This document shows positions 10,711 through 21,910 of a DNA stretch of 64,000 bases, piece by piece. A model generated the notes under the pieces. The model did not search any database and was not told the DNA's origin. It saw only the letters and a program-made list of their open reading frames with translations. The stretch spans positions 745,001 through 809,000 of the forward strand of contig JAWUZG010000056.1 in assembly GCA_036785705.1 (NCBI GenBank), given 5' to 3'. The translations under genes were made by a program, and so were the position numbers. The stretch's first letter is position 1; the number at the start of each line of letters is the position of its first letter. This DNA comes from Acanthornis magna. Taxonomy: Eukaryota > Chordata > Aves > Passeriformes > Acanthizidae.

Positions 10711-13700
10711 GGAGCCATCCCAAGGGCTGAGCTTCTGCCTGCTTTCAGCAGCAAATGAAGATGTTCGTTTTGCTGCTGTTGTGATAGCCTCGGGAGTATC
10801 TTTTCAGCACAAATTCCTATCTGGATCTGGAAGCAGGAAACAGGGATAGCTTTGCTTCTTTGGAGAGATACATGATTTGCGGTACAGCAGCCACAGTCCC
10901 GTTGGAGACTCCTCCCCAAGGACGGGGAAGGGAAGGTGAAGAGGCAGATGAATGCTGCCATGCTTTGACACAGGACACACTGCATCCCTGCAGCTTAGAC
11001 TGTCCCATCACTGCCCCAGCCAAGAAACAAGTGTTTTTTCAGGAGCCTCACCTTGTTTACCAGGCATTCAGAGTGTCTGGGGCTTTTTTTTTTCCTTTAC
11101 ACCTGAGGAATTTTTCCACCTTAAAATTACTTCAGGCAAGGAACCTGTGTATGTCCCGGGGTTAGCCCACTGCTCCAAAAGAAGGGAACAGCTCTGCACC
11201 CCTCAGATGGACTCATGCAACTTCTCAGTGCATGTTTGATACCCAAAGCACTATCGGTTGTGTCCCTCCACACACATGCAAGGCCAAGCCTTCTGCGCTG
11301 CTACATCAGCACACCCCCGCCCAGGGTGAGAAGAGCAGGAACAACATCCATTTGGATTGCATTATTCCAGCAAGAGCTTGATGGATCTGGGCTGCAAAGG
11401 GCAGCCTAACAGCATGTGGAGACTGTCCCTTGAAAGAGAGGAGTATTCCCACTCCTAGTGCTCAGCGCACCACATCTCAGCTCAGCTCGCGGGGCCTGGG
11501 GCTTTGAGATGAAGGCTCTGCCCAGGATCAGTCATTAGACCAGTCACCAGCAGTTATGGATTCCTCGGGGTTTATGCTCTTCCACCTCTCCCTTACACAG
11601 CCTAAAAAGACTAGCAATAGTCACAGCTCAAATACTCTATTTAAAGGTTGCCTTGAGGACTAGAAGTTAATTTTAAAACTAACTGACCTAAGCTCTCTGC
11701 CACAGTACCTCAGGAGGAGTCTGCAAGGGTGGGGTTACTGCTAATGCTTGTCTAGAGAGTGTGTGTTTTACCTCCCAGCTCTTATTTCTCATTATTAATG
11801 TCAAGGTTTTTTAGCAAAATTTGTCTTGGTCAATTAACTCAGACGAGGATGCTTGTAACATTCCAAATAAAGCCAGCCACATCCTGCGCTCAGAAAGATG
11901 AGTGAGCATGGCTCAGGAAACAAGGGAATGACAAGGGCAAGGCATGACTCACACCTACCCCACTCCCACATCCCGGAAAACAGCCCACCCTGCCAGCCTG
12001 GCAAGGACACGGAGACACCAACAGGCTCCTGCTCTCCCCACAAGAGCTCTCTTTGCTCTCCTGCACACCAAGGCTAACAGCTGCCTGTGGCACAGAAGAT
12101 AAAAAGCCTGTTTTGAAGTATATTTGCCTGGTGGATCTATCACAACAAAAGCATCACAAAGACACTTGCAATGACACTGTTGCACACTAAAAATAGAAAG
12201 AGGAATTCCTTTTCATAGGAAGGTGTTACTTGTGCATCAAAATATCTCCTGATTTGACTTTTATCAAATTCGATTACAGTGCATTGAAATTTAAGGTACA
12301 GTCAGACTGACTAGGGCCATGAGGGGCCACCCAGCATCTCTGCAGCTGGGCAAGAATCACACTGGGGAAGCTGGGGCCAATTCCTCTGGCTTTCAGTAGT
12401 TACACTCTGCAGAGAGGTAACTTCACATGGTTTCTTTTCCCTGCCTAAATGACCACTGCTGTGGAATTGGAAGGCAGTGACCAGTTGGCACCTAAGAGGG
12501 ATGCAGGCAGAGCTGTATTAATCCTTGACTGCTGAATGAGTTTGCTTCCCTTCCCAAAAACACCTCAGGCTGTTCACAACTGAAAAACATGGTTTCTGTA
12601 TCAAAGCATCCAAGCATTTCCCTAAACTATGTCATATCCAAGAGAAAGTATTAGTTCCAGGGAAACCTGGACAAAAAGTAATTTAGAACTGCTTCACAGA
12701 TCTGAAACAAACTGTTTCATCAGATACACAACGTGTATCAGAAATTCATCTCTTAGCTGAAAAAAGCTTTTGCCAAACTCCTCTGGAATTTAGGGTGCTC
12801 ACAGAAGCTGTACTTTCACATAAATAGAAGTCATTGTACAAATAGCGAGGAAGGATTTTGGAAAGCCGTCATCTGAACTCACCACTTTTTCTGAGGAACA
12901 CATTCACAAGTATATTTTTTGCTACAGGAATTATAGCACATGTCATTTCCAACCAGAACATGCACTACCCATCTCAAATCTGAGATATGGACAGAGCAGG
13001 CACAAAACCGTGGGTGCCTGGGGCGAGAATTGCCTCCAGCCTCCCCCCAGGCCTTCCTCATCAAGTCAACTGCTAATGAAGAGGTGGTAACCACCCCTCT
13101 TGGGGGAGCAGCCCCACACGTGTGGGCAGGGCACACCGTGGCTCGGACTGTCACCTGAAGTGACAGGCACAATGGGACAGGAGAGGGAAGACTCCAGCCA
13201 GCACCAAGATCTGCGAGGGATGAGGCTTGCAGGGAGAAAAGCAATCTGCTGGTGACCATGATGAGAGCACAGGTAAATGGCTGGTTTAGGTGAGTATTTA
13301 TTCACACTGCCTCCACAATTTCATATTCCAATCAGTGGAAATAAGGACTGCTCTATGCATTTTGGTTTCAGGCCAGAGATCACCTAAAAGGTCTCACCTA
13401 AAAGGCTCTTGCCAGCCACAGATTAGAAATCCCAGGGCACGGGTCCAGACCATACCACTTTTGGCCAAGCAAAGCCCACTGAAATTCCCCCCGCAACCAC
13501 CTTGCTCAGCCCCAGCCCCTGCAGTGGCTCATTCCTGCCCTCATGCCAGGTCTGCACACCTCTCTGTGCTAGTACAGCTACCAGCTTTCAGTGGAACCAA
13601 GGGAATCACGCAGGACCTGCTTGACAAACCCCCACAGGCACGCACCCCTGCTCAAAACACTTCAGTATGTGCTCCCTGGTTCAGGATTACCAATGCCAGC

Positions 13701-14010
13701 AGTATTCCAGCGTTGCACTGCTCACACTTGCACAGGCCTGTGCGGACTGCTGGGGTGTCTCTCTGCCACAACACACCTCAGCCAGCCCCGTGCAGGGCCA
13801 CCTCTGTGACATCCCATCCCAAGGAGCAGCCTGCTCACAACTGAACTGCAAACCATGTCAGTTCCATTATCTGCACCAGAACACGTGAAAAACTGTAGCT
13901 AGCAAAATAAAGAAATGCCAGTCTCCAATTCAGGAGTGCAGAAAGATAATGGCTTTGATTTGCAGTACAAACTAGAACTTGAATGAAAGCAAGATCAATT
14001 TCTACTAATT
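10711..14010. other. gene-free DNA
   Basis: No gene, RNA or young repeat is recognised. The segments 11620-11840 and 12190-12300 are AT-rich and enhancer-like, but the evidence is weak. Frames such as 13290-13844 plus are proline- and histidine-rich translations of CA- and CC-rich DNA with no domain. Confidence 0.55.
13380..13406. repeat. tandem duplication of a 14-base unit
   Basis: TCACCTAAAAGGTC is immediately followed by TCACCTAAAAGGC. This is a small slippage duplication. Confidence 0.75.
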
Positions 14011-14192
14011 AGAATCATAGAATCCCAGACTGGTTTGGGTTGGAAGAGACCTTCAAGATCACATCATTCCATGCCCCCTACCGTGGGCAGGGACACCTTC
14101 CTCAGGTTGCTCCAAGCCCCATCTAACCCAGTCTTAAACACTTCCAGGGATGGGGCAGCCACAGCTTCTCTGGGCAACCTGTGCCTCACCAA
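14011..14192 (-). mobile_element. CR1 LINE 3' tail
   Basis: On the plus strand the copy begins AGAATCATAGAATCCCAGAC and runs through GGTTTGGGTTGGAAGAGACC, then GGGCAGGGACACCTTCC, TTGCTCCAAGCCCCATC and CTTCTCTGGGCAACCTGTGC. This is the reverse complement of the standard CR1 3' end, so the element lies on the minus strand with its 3' terminus at 14011. It is 5'-truncated, as most CR1 copies are. Much of the plus-strand frame starting at 14035 is antisense CR1 and is not a gene. Confidence 0.92.
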
Positions 14193-14690
14193 AATTCTCT
14201 GCCTTTTAGTTCATTCAGTGGGGATGTGGGAATCACACAGAGCAGAACAGGAGCTGTCGCTACTGCACAGTTGTTTCAGGCAAGTCAAGAAACAGCTGAA
14301 GAAAGTTACTGTGCTCATCCAGAAGCCCAAGAAAAAGAGTTCTCAGGATAACCTTTCTTTCGTGAATCCTCTTTGGGCTACACCACCCACCTATGCTGGA
14401 TGGCAGCAGTCAGCTCCCCAAATCCTTCCTTATGTAACTGAGGGCACGGCATCATATCCTGCAGATCCCCAGAGCATCTCCGAGGGAGAGCACATCCCAC
14501 CTGACCCAGCACACACAGGCACTGCCTCTCTGTCTCTGCCTGCTGATGCCCAATGCTGCAGATCAGAGGTGGGATCAATACCACACTCCTGCTACAACCA
14601 AAGTTGAGGGCAACGATTTGACACTGACTAGAAACAGAAGTAAAACTGACCTCATCGATTTTCATTTTCTAAACAAAGGCAGTGAGTAAG
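14193..14690. other. gene-free DNA next to CR1
   Basis: Nothing recognised. The plus-strand frame continuing out of the CR1 copy to 14607 has no family resemblance. Confidence 0.5.
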
Positions 14691-14699
14691 AAGCAGACT

Positions 14700-15170
14700 A
14701 GCAGTGCCAAGAGCAAAAGACTAATTTGGTGGGGGTTTTCTATTTTTAATTATTTCACATTTAATATCCATGCACTTGATCCCACAGAGATTTAGGATTT
14801 CTTTGGGCCTACACACTTGCGTAAGGTTGTGTGTTCATTTAAGCGACTGTGGGATCTAAGCCCAACTTTTTTACTAAGTACTAGGTAAGCAAATTTGCTT
14901 AATAGGAATTTTAATTTGCCATTATCCCTTTAAAAATGTATTTGTTCTCTGCTAAATAGTAATAAATTAGCCTAACAGCAATCATTTCTATTTCTTTAGC
15001 CTCTTGGAAGCATCTCAATACATTTTTACCAACTGCAGCAGCCCAATGAAGCTAAATCAACTGGCACATGTAGATCTTGCAGGGCTTGGTTTGAAGACTG
15101 GGTCTTTATGGTAGCAAGCTTGAATTTTTCACTAACTAACTGAAAAAATATATTTATAATTTCAAGTGGG
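14700..15170. promoter_or_regulatory. AT-rich enhancer-like block
   Basis: The block is markedly AT-rich, with TTTTTAATTATTTC, ATTTAATATCCATGC, AATTTGCTTAATAGG and TTTATAATTTC runs. Two CpGs are spared (CTTGCGTAAG, TAAGCGACTG). It also contains a 10-bp inverted repeat, GATCCCACAG at 14778-14787 and CTGTGGGATC at 14847-14856, with a 59-base loop. Regulatory function is an inference from composition. Confidence 0.28.
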
Positions 15171-17519
15171 AGGGAAGACGCACAGGAGCTCTGCAAGAAG
15201 AGTTTAATCTGTTGAAAGGAAGAATTCTTTCAGCAGATTTTGTACCCTGCCCACCTTCCCACCCTCCCTGCCACCACACATCAGGAAACAGTCACACACA
15301 GCAAGCCCAGCCCTTCCAAAGATGCTGACACAGCCTCCTGCACACCTGAGCTTTGGCACACAGGTGCCAGTGCCTGCCCCTGCACCACACCAGATCATCC
15401 CAGCTCCAGAGGTGGGCACTTGACCCAGTGCAGAGCTGTGGCAGACCCAGCCCTGGCACAAGAGCCCGGGCCTGCCTGTATCCTTGGTGCTGGTTTCAAC
15501 AGACAAGGACCAATCCTGGAGAAGTCTGTGTTTCACGAGGACTACAGAGCTTCTGTTTTGGGGCTTGCCTGGTTCCCAAGCTCCCTCCCCAAATTCAGAA
15601 GAGTATTATCCCCTGGGAAGAGACTGGAGAGGTGACAGACACTAACCAGGCAGGCATCTCCAAACTGGAGCCCTAAAATGTCTGTATTTTGGTACACCTC
15701 CTCTCTATCATAACCTGTAGCACATATCACAACCCATTTCACTCCCAACACTATCCCTGGAGCAACACCACTGCAAAGGCAGGGAAGGGAAAGAACAGCA
15801 ATGCCTAAAGGGGAATTGAAGCTGATCTAGGGTGGCACGTGGTACCTCTCCCCAAAACAGCCATGCTGTTGTCCGCTCTCCCCACCAAACCGAGCTGGTC
15901 ACTTGAGTACAGCTGGATTGTAATGAAGGACTGGGTGGAAATAGATTTTTTGTTCTGCCTGGCCGTGGACTGCTGGAGCCAGGGTCATTAGCTATGCATG
16001 GCAAGCAGGCAGCACTCCCTCATTAGCAGGCCACTCGTCTGCTCCAGCCACCTACATTATTGGTTCAAAGGAGTGTGCCCAGCCATTATTGCCCTCTCCA
16101 GAAACTCATCCTAATTGGCTTAGGGAACGTAGAGGTTAAGAGCATAAACAGCTCTGCAGCTAGCAGAGTTTTGCCAAGTCATGATTTTATGAGTTCAGGG
16201 AATTGCATATCCTCAGGTCCTGGAGTCTTCGGCACTGCACTTAACCTCACTTTCTGCATCAACTGAAGAGGACAGGATGCTTCTAATCCTCACAGCTACA
16301 GGGGGAAAGAGTGGTCCTTAAAGGGCTGCAAGCCAGATGGAACAAGTTTACAAGTTTTTTTTCTTTATTCTTTGAGTCACACAGTTTGCAGGCCATTTCT
16401 CGGAGAAGAGCAGGTAATACATCTTCCACAAACATGGAAAACCAGGCATGTTTGCTCTGAGCCCAGGAAGCAGCTGGTTCTGGAGCCCACTGCCCCAGGC
16501 AGTGAAGCTCTCTTTGTCCTCTGAAGCCAGAGCACATGCAGAGCCCCCCGAGGCCAGGGAACCTCTGTCCCCAGGCACCGGCCAGCACCTGCAGCCCCCA
16601 GCCCACACCCACTAACCCAGCCCTGCTTGCAGGGCTGGTGTAGCTCCATCCATGATCACAACCCAACTCGAGAGAGAGGGGAAGAACGAGAGCTAGCAGA
16701 GCCCCTTCTCCAGCCACAGCCACCACCAAAACACATCCAGCAAAGCATACCTTCAGTTCCCGAGCTATTCCTGTTCAAGTGATCAACCATTCATGGTTCT
16801 CTTCAGGCTTTTTGCAGAGGCTTCTCTCCCCTAAAGCTGAAGCATCACATCCAAAGTGTTCCCCCACTTTGTCCCTGCTTGCACACCTCTCCCCAGAGAC
16901 CAGACTAGCTCAGCCCCTCTGGGCAGCAGGGCTGATTCCTCATTACCAGTTCCAGGTGCTGCAGTGCCCACCTGCTGAGCCTCCCGTTGGTGCCACCTGT
17001 TTGCAGTTACCAGTGACGAGTCAGGGACATTGCTGATGGGCTGCCCCACCCCGGCCTTGCTACCACCTGGAACTTGGGCACTAACGCCTCTCAGCTTCCT
17101 GCTGCTTTCCAAGCCTCCTGAAATCCTGACTGGATTTCAGCTTTGCAGCCCAAATTCACAGAACTGGTGAGGTTTGCCCAGTTTCCTGGGGCCTGTACTC
17201 TGGGCAGACTCCTGACTTGGTGTTAGGAGTCTGTTTGAACCCTCAAAACAAGTCCAGGCTGAGCTGATCTGCTGTCAAGCAGACTGAAATGGGTGGGAAA
17301 ACTAGCACCATCAAACTCATCTTGCAGCCTATTTATTTCTTGCATCATTCTGATAAAATTCCCTGCCAATTACTAGAAGAAAAATAATTTTTTACATTAA
17401 CATAGGACACAGAGAAGTGTGTTTAGGGATTTTTTGATAGCAATGGTCACACAAGCTTGCCTTTGCTTCTTGCAATAGCCAATGTCTCACTCTCTGGATA
17501 GAGACCAATATATAATACA
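15171..17519. other. gene-free DNA
   Basis: No recognisable gene or repeat. The region 15210-15660 and 16270-17110 is C- and CA-rich, which produces many overlapping open frames without domains. The last 200 bases become AT-rich and lead into the next block. Confidence 0.55.
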
Positions 17520-17960
17520 GGCCTTTTCCATCTTTCTAGAGCAGATCAGAAATTTTTCATCAACAATTGCTTACCACTAAAATGAAATAATCAATTGTAT
17601 TAATTTAAATCAACACATCTCAGAAAATACTAATGTCACACAGACTGTTCAATAGCCTTTCCATTTAAAAAAATGAAACAAAGCATTTTGAGAAGTCTAA
17701 AACGCCTTGTTAAAAATGATTTTTCCAAACAAAATCATTTGGTTTGTATTTTAAAAATACTGGCAAGCTGCAAAGGCTGAAATAGAAATGAAATGTTTAA
17801 TTTTGGAAGAACATATGCTTCATCAGAATTTTTAACATTCATTTTGGAGTCGAGAAAAAAACTGATGCCACAGACTTTCTTGTCAAAAGGAAAACTCAGT
17901 TCTTTGCTAGTCCTAATATTTATCACTTCGGCTCAGTGTTAACAAAATGCAGAACTACTT
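17520..17960. promoter_or_regulatory. AT-rich conserved-looking block with two hairpins
   Basis: The block is strongly AT-rich. It includes AATAATCAATTGTATTAATT and ATGTTTAATTTTGG homeodomain-like cores. Two adjacent perfect inverted repeats occur: AAATGATTTT (17714-17723) pairs with AAAATCATTT (17731-17740) over a 7-base loop, and GTATTTT (17746-17752) pairs with AAAATAC (17754-17760) over a single base. Such texture is common in both deep noncoding elements and plain AT-rich DNA. Confidence 0.28.
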
Positions 17961-18109
17961 TTCACTTCCTGTGCAAATGCGGGGAGCTCTTTTACATAGG
18001 TGCCACACTCCAGCCCAGAGGCAGCTGCACTTCAGCCCTCTGCGAATCCCTCATTCCATGGGAAAGGCTTTGGCTCTGGAGCTGACAGCAGCCTCCTGTC
18101 ATGACTGGC

Positions 18110-18400
18110 CAGAGCAGTGAGCAATAGATCAGCGTTGCTGTCACACTGCTGTCAGTGCCCGGCCGTTAGCAGGCAAAGCGATGGATCCGCTGGGGCTGAA
18201 TTAATTGAATCCCAAACCTACAGGCGTCCCCCAGAGACAGGAGTTGGACACAGCTACCCATGCCTTTGGCACAGGAGTGCTACTTTTGTTTGAAAGCACC
18301 TCTTTCCCAGAATATGTTTAAAAGCGATTAGCAACTGGCAGGTAAACAAGTGACTGAAAGCATTGTAATTCAAATCTGGGGTTAGCACATCTCTGCTCTC
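18110..18400. promoter_or_regulatory. enhancer-like block with spared CpGs
   Basis: CpGs are retained within otherwise CpG-poor DNA (CAGCGTTG, CCGGCCGTTAG, AAAGCGATGGATCCGC, AAAGCGATTAGC). Homeodomain cores (GAATTAATTGAATCC) and a forkhead-like GGTAAACAAGTG lie in the same block. The combination suggests a constrained regulatory element, unproven without alignment. Confidence 0.32.
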
Positions 18401-18777
18401 CCTTCACGCACTGGGAGAGACCAGGGAAAGGGGACACGAAGGCCTGGATGGGTGTGAAGCTCCCTGCCTACAGGAGCAGGACTGAGGCACCACCAACCTC
18501 ACACAGTCAGTGCACAGCCAGGGGATGGAGAAGGGGATGCCTCTGCTAGAGGAGATAATGAAATGAAATCCATGCCTCATTCCATACAAGCAGCTCCAGC
18601 TTTCTCACCAGAGGAAGAGGCAACAAGTTTGCTGTTCATGTCTCAGTGAGCACCAGAGTTAAAGGGCTTTTTGGAAAAGGTGTGTAGAAAAGGGAATGCT
18701 GAAAGTAAAAGCATGGATAAGAAATCCTTCCTCATCCCTATCATGACCTTGTTGAAAATGAAAATGCTAAGTTACAA
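18401..18777. other. gene-free DNA
   Basis: Nothing recognised between the enhancer-like block and the CR1 tail. Confidence 0.5.
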
Positions 18778-18922
18778 GAATCATAGAATAGTTGGGGTTG
18801 GAAGGGACCTTAAAGATCATCCAGTTCCACCCCCCCTGCCATGGGCAGGGACATCTTCCACTAGACCACGTTGCTCCAAGCCCCATCCAACTTGACCTTG
18901 AAATTGTTCCAGGATAGAGGGG
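18778..18922 (-). mobile_element. CR1 LINE 3' tail
   Basis: The plus strand reads GAATCATAGAATAGTTGGGG and then TTGGAAGGGACCTTAAAGAT, TGCCATGGGCAGGGACATC and TTGCTCCAAGCCCCATCC. This is the CR1 3' end in reverse orientation, with the 3' terminus at about 18778. The copy is short and 5'-truncated near the TTCCAGGATAGAGGG segment. Confidence 0.92.
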
Positions 18923-19039
18923 TGGGTAAGTGTGCAATCCCCATCCCCTCTTTCAAGTGCTCCTGCCTCAAAGAAGTGTGTTTGAGGTGTGGGCCCTGCA
19001 GAAAAGGGCAGCTCCTGCCAAAAAAGAGGAGTGTACAAT

Positions 19040-19085
19040 CACCTAATAGTCTAATTAGTCACCTAATATAGACACCTAATAGTCA
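19040..19085. repeat. three imperfect copies of CACCTAATAGT
   Basis: CACCTAATAGT, CACCTAATATAGA and CACCTAATAGTCAGG follow one another within 46 bases, with an extra CTAATTAGT between the first two. This is a small degenerate tandem repeat. Confidence 0.7.
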
Positions 19086-19829
19086 GGTGTAGAGTTGACA
19101 CAACCAAAATTGACTCACAAGGGCTTGGCGTGTACACCACTTTCCTCACATCCCAACAGGCTGCAGGGCAGGAAAGGACTGACAGTGTTTGTCTCCTGTG
19201 ATATTTGCAATTTTCCCTTTTCCTAACACCTCAGAGAAAAGCAAGAGTCGTGTTCCAATCCTTACACAACCATCCCCAAGCAGTGCCCATCCCACTGAGA
19301 CCTGGCGTTTCTGTCTCTTCTGATAGTGCCTGCATCCCTCAGAAAGACACAAAATGCCCCCAGCACACGGCAGGCTCTGCAGCAGAGGCAGGAGCTTTGC
19401 TCCCAGCAGCTGGTGGCACACAGCAGCCCGTGAAGTTCCAAGCCTGTCTGCAGGCACAGGCACTCACACGCCTCGGAGCAGTGGGGGTCCCCCAAACACC
19501 CCTGCATTAGCCTGCTCTCAGGGGACAAACAGCTCCTGAGTCACCGCACAGCCTTCAAACACGGGCTTTGTGCACTGGGTTATAAAAAGATGGGGAAAGA
19601 AGTCTTGAAAACATGGGGGTTTTTCATCTTTTAGTGATGTGGCATGGGAAGGGGTGGGGATCGTGTGTCTCAGTGGTGGAGCAATTCATGAGGCCCACAA
19701 GCTTCCCTGAAAGGAGGCTAGGCAGCCCTAGAGAGATCAATCGCAATTTTATCTACCCTTTTCAAGTTCTCATTTCTTTTTATCCTGTACTGCCAGATAA
19801 AAATCTCTGCCTCAAACATGGGTAAGGAG
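19086..19829. other. gene-free DNA
   Basis: No recognisable gene or repeat. Overlapping frames on both strands at 19146-19540 have no domain. Confidence 0.5.
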
Positions 19830-20170
19830 ATAGAGCTTTATTATACCATTCCAAAAACATTAGACGCTGTAGGCTTCGCCCTTTTATGAGTTCACTTTGC
19901 TGGCACTTCCCTCTCTGCCCCCCCAAATCTCTTCCCTTTAATATTTTTTCTCTCCAAATCAGAACAACAGGCAGAAAACTAATTATGTGATATTTCAGAT
20001 CCATGTTGTGTTAATGGCACCAGATCGCGTGTGACATTTCCGACTTGTTAGACTATTATTCTCGCTTATTGTTATCTCTGCTGCTCTGAATACAGGCTCA
20101 GGGCTTTATATCCCCCCCATGCACTGGGCTCCCAATCCCCCCCTTCCCTCTCTTGTTCTCATTTATCTAT
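19830..20170. promoter_or_regulatory. enhancer-like block with spared CpGs
   Basis: Several CpGs survive in an AT-rich setting: TTAGACGCTG, GGCTTCGCCC, CAGATCGCGTGTG, TTTCCGACTTG and TTCTCGCTTATTG. Homeodomain-type motifs (AACTAATTATGTG, TTTAATATTTT) and a pyrimidine-rich tail with two C7 runs are present. Retained CpGs away from any island suggest selective constraint; this is inference. Confidence 0.35.
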
Positions 20171-21881
20171 GTGTGAGGATCTGCGGAATATTAAACTGGG
20201 CCATGCTGGATTGCTCACTCTGCTCATTGTGGGCACTGGTGTAAGGGAAGGTAGAGATGGCAGAGCAGAGAAGGCAGGGAAAAGCAAATGCCAGAAGAGA
20301 TTTATGGGGAGAAGCCACTATAGCAAGAGTCAGCCCAGGGAGAATCACTGACTTTAGGTGGAGCTGTGTCAGGCCATGAGATGTCCATTCCTTAGGTGAC
20401 CTTCCAGCGATGGCTGCCCATCCTGCCTGCCTTGTATTCTTCAGGGGTGGACAGGAATCCATGGACGATCCTTCTGATGTAGCTTCATCTCCCAAAGACC
20501 TTGCTTGAAGAGACAAAATTGTTCCTTCTGCTTAGACCTGTGGGTGGGGCCTTGGGCAGCAGAGGCAGCAGACTGCCTCTGGCCTTGAGCCCCCGGGCTG
20601 CCTCCAGAGTGACAGCTGGTGGCCATGTCCCACCCACGGCCTCTGCTGCTGCCCATAGGCCCAGAGAGGGCCTTTAACTGTGGGCATAGAGATGGAGGCC
20701 AAGGTCCAGAAGCACCAACAGCCCAGTGAACATCAGCTGTTTTGCAGCCGCAGCACGAGGCAGAACAAATGGCAAGAGCTAATCGAGGGGTGCTGCTGCC
20801 ACCACACGCCTACCAGGCAAATATCTGCGATGCCACCTCAGGGACTGGACTTCCTAAGGGAATATCACAGCACAGCTGTTGCCCCTTTAGGGCCAATTCA
20901 TGGTCCCAGGGGTCCAGGGGAATGTACAATCATTACACATAGTTTGAGCTGCTCTTTCACCTGCCTGAAGGGCTTCCACATCCTGAGGACTGCTGAAGGT
21001 ATTGGCCCAAATGCTGCCATTCTTTTGTTTCACTTCCTGACTGATTGTGCTCCTGGGTCTCTTTAGTCACACAAACACAGCAGCTGATTTGTCTCCACGC
21101 AGCACTCAGCGAGATGGCGGGTGCCAAGTTCTTCCTGCTGATATAGGCAGTGTGATCATGCCAGCACTGACACTACAGGGAAGAGACTGAGAGGGTCCTT
21201 CTGCCTCCACTCCTTGCTGAGGCTTCCCAGCGTGCCACAAATTGCTCTTCCCTCTCCATTCAAATTCCTCCACTGCCTTCCAACCCCACCCTTGCTCCTG
21301 CTCCCTCCATGGTGACCCTGTGCTGCCAGTGAGCAGCACTCCAGACAAAGCCCACATGCCTGGCTCCAACCAGTAGGTCAGTGAAACTCCTTTTACCCTG
21401 TGAAAGTGTATCAGGAGAGGTCTGTACTGGTGACTAAGCCAGGGCCAGAGCACAGGCTTCAGACACTGTCATGGCCATCCAAGCCATCACATGCTTCCCT
21501 GACCCACTCCAGCCAGCACTCTCCCAGAGGATCCTGGACACAGTTCAAGGGATGGCATGAGCCAGGGACTGTCACCAGTGAACTGCATGGGAGAGGCCAA
21601 AGTTTAGCTGTATCAGCACAAACCACACCACATCACACCCCCGCGGGACCAGACTGAATCCTGGCTCGTTACATTTACTAGAATAGATACAGCCTTGGTA
21701 CAAATGAGCTCTAGAGAGGAGTCTTTGCCAGGAATATAATCTCCAGCTTCATTCCTTGAGGGCTCAATCCAAGGAGAGTTTGCAATCATGTACTGCTCCC
21801 TCCGTGCCAAGGAGCTGGGAGGGGGTGCAGTACCAAAACCTGAACATTTGGGCTATATTGCTTTGTATAACTCTGAATCTC
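20171..21881. other. gene-free DNA
   Basis: No recognisable gene or repeat. The 128-codon frame at 20680-21066 has no family resemblance. Confidence 0.55.
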
Positions 21882-21910
21882 TGTCTTGGTTTAAGCCCCA
21901 TCCAACTCTA
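21882..21910 (+). mobile_element. possible LTR start fragment
   Basis: TGTCTTGGTTTAAGCCCCAT resembles the avian LTR start TGTCGTGGTTTAACCCCAGC with a few differences. Similarity stops after about 25 bases and there is no supporting LTR structure, so this may be chance. Confidence 0.3.

Noticed and set aside
13290..13844. 184-codon plus-strand frame
   Set aside because: Proline-, serine- and histidine-rich translation of C-rich DNA, with overlapping open frames in other registers and no domain.
14035..14607. 190-codon plus-strand frame
   Set aside because: Its first part is antisense CR1 tail; the rest matches nothing.
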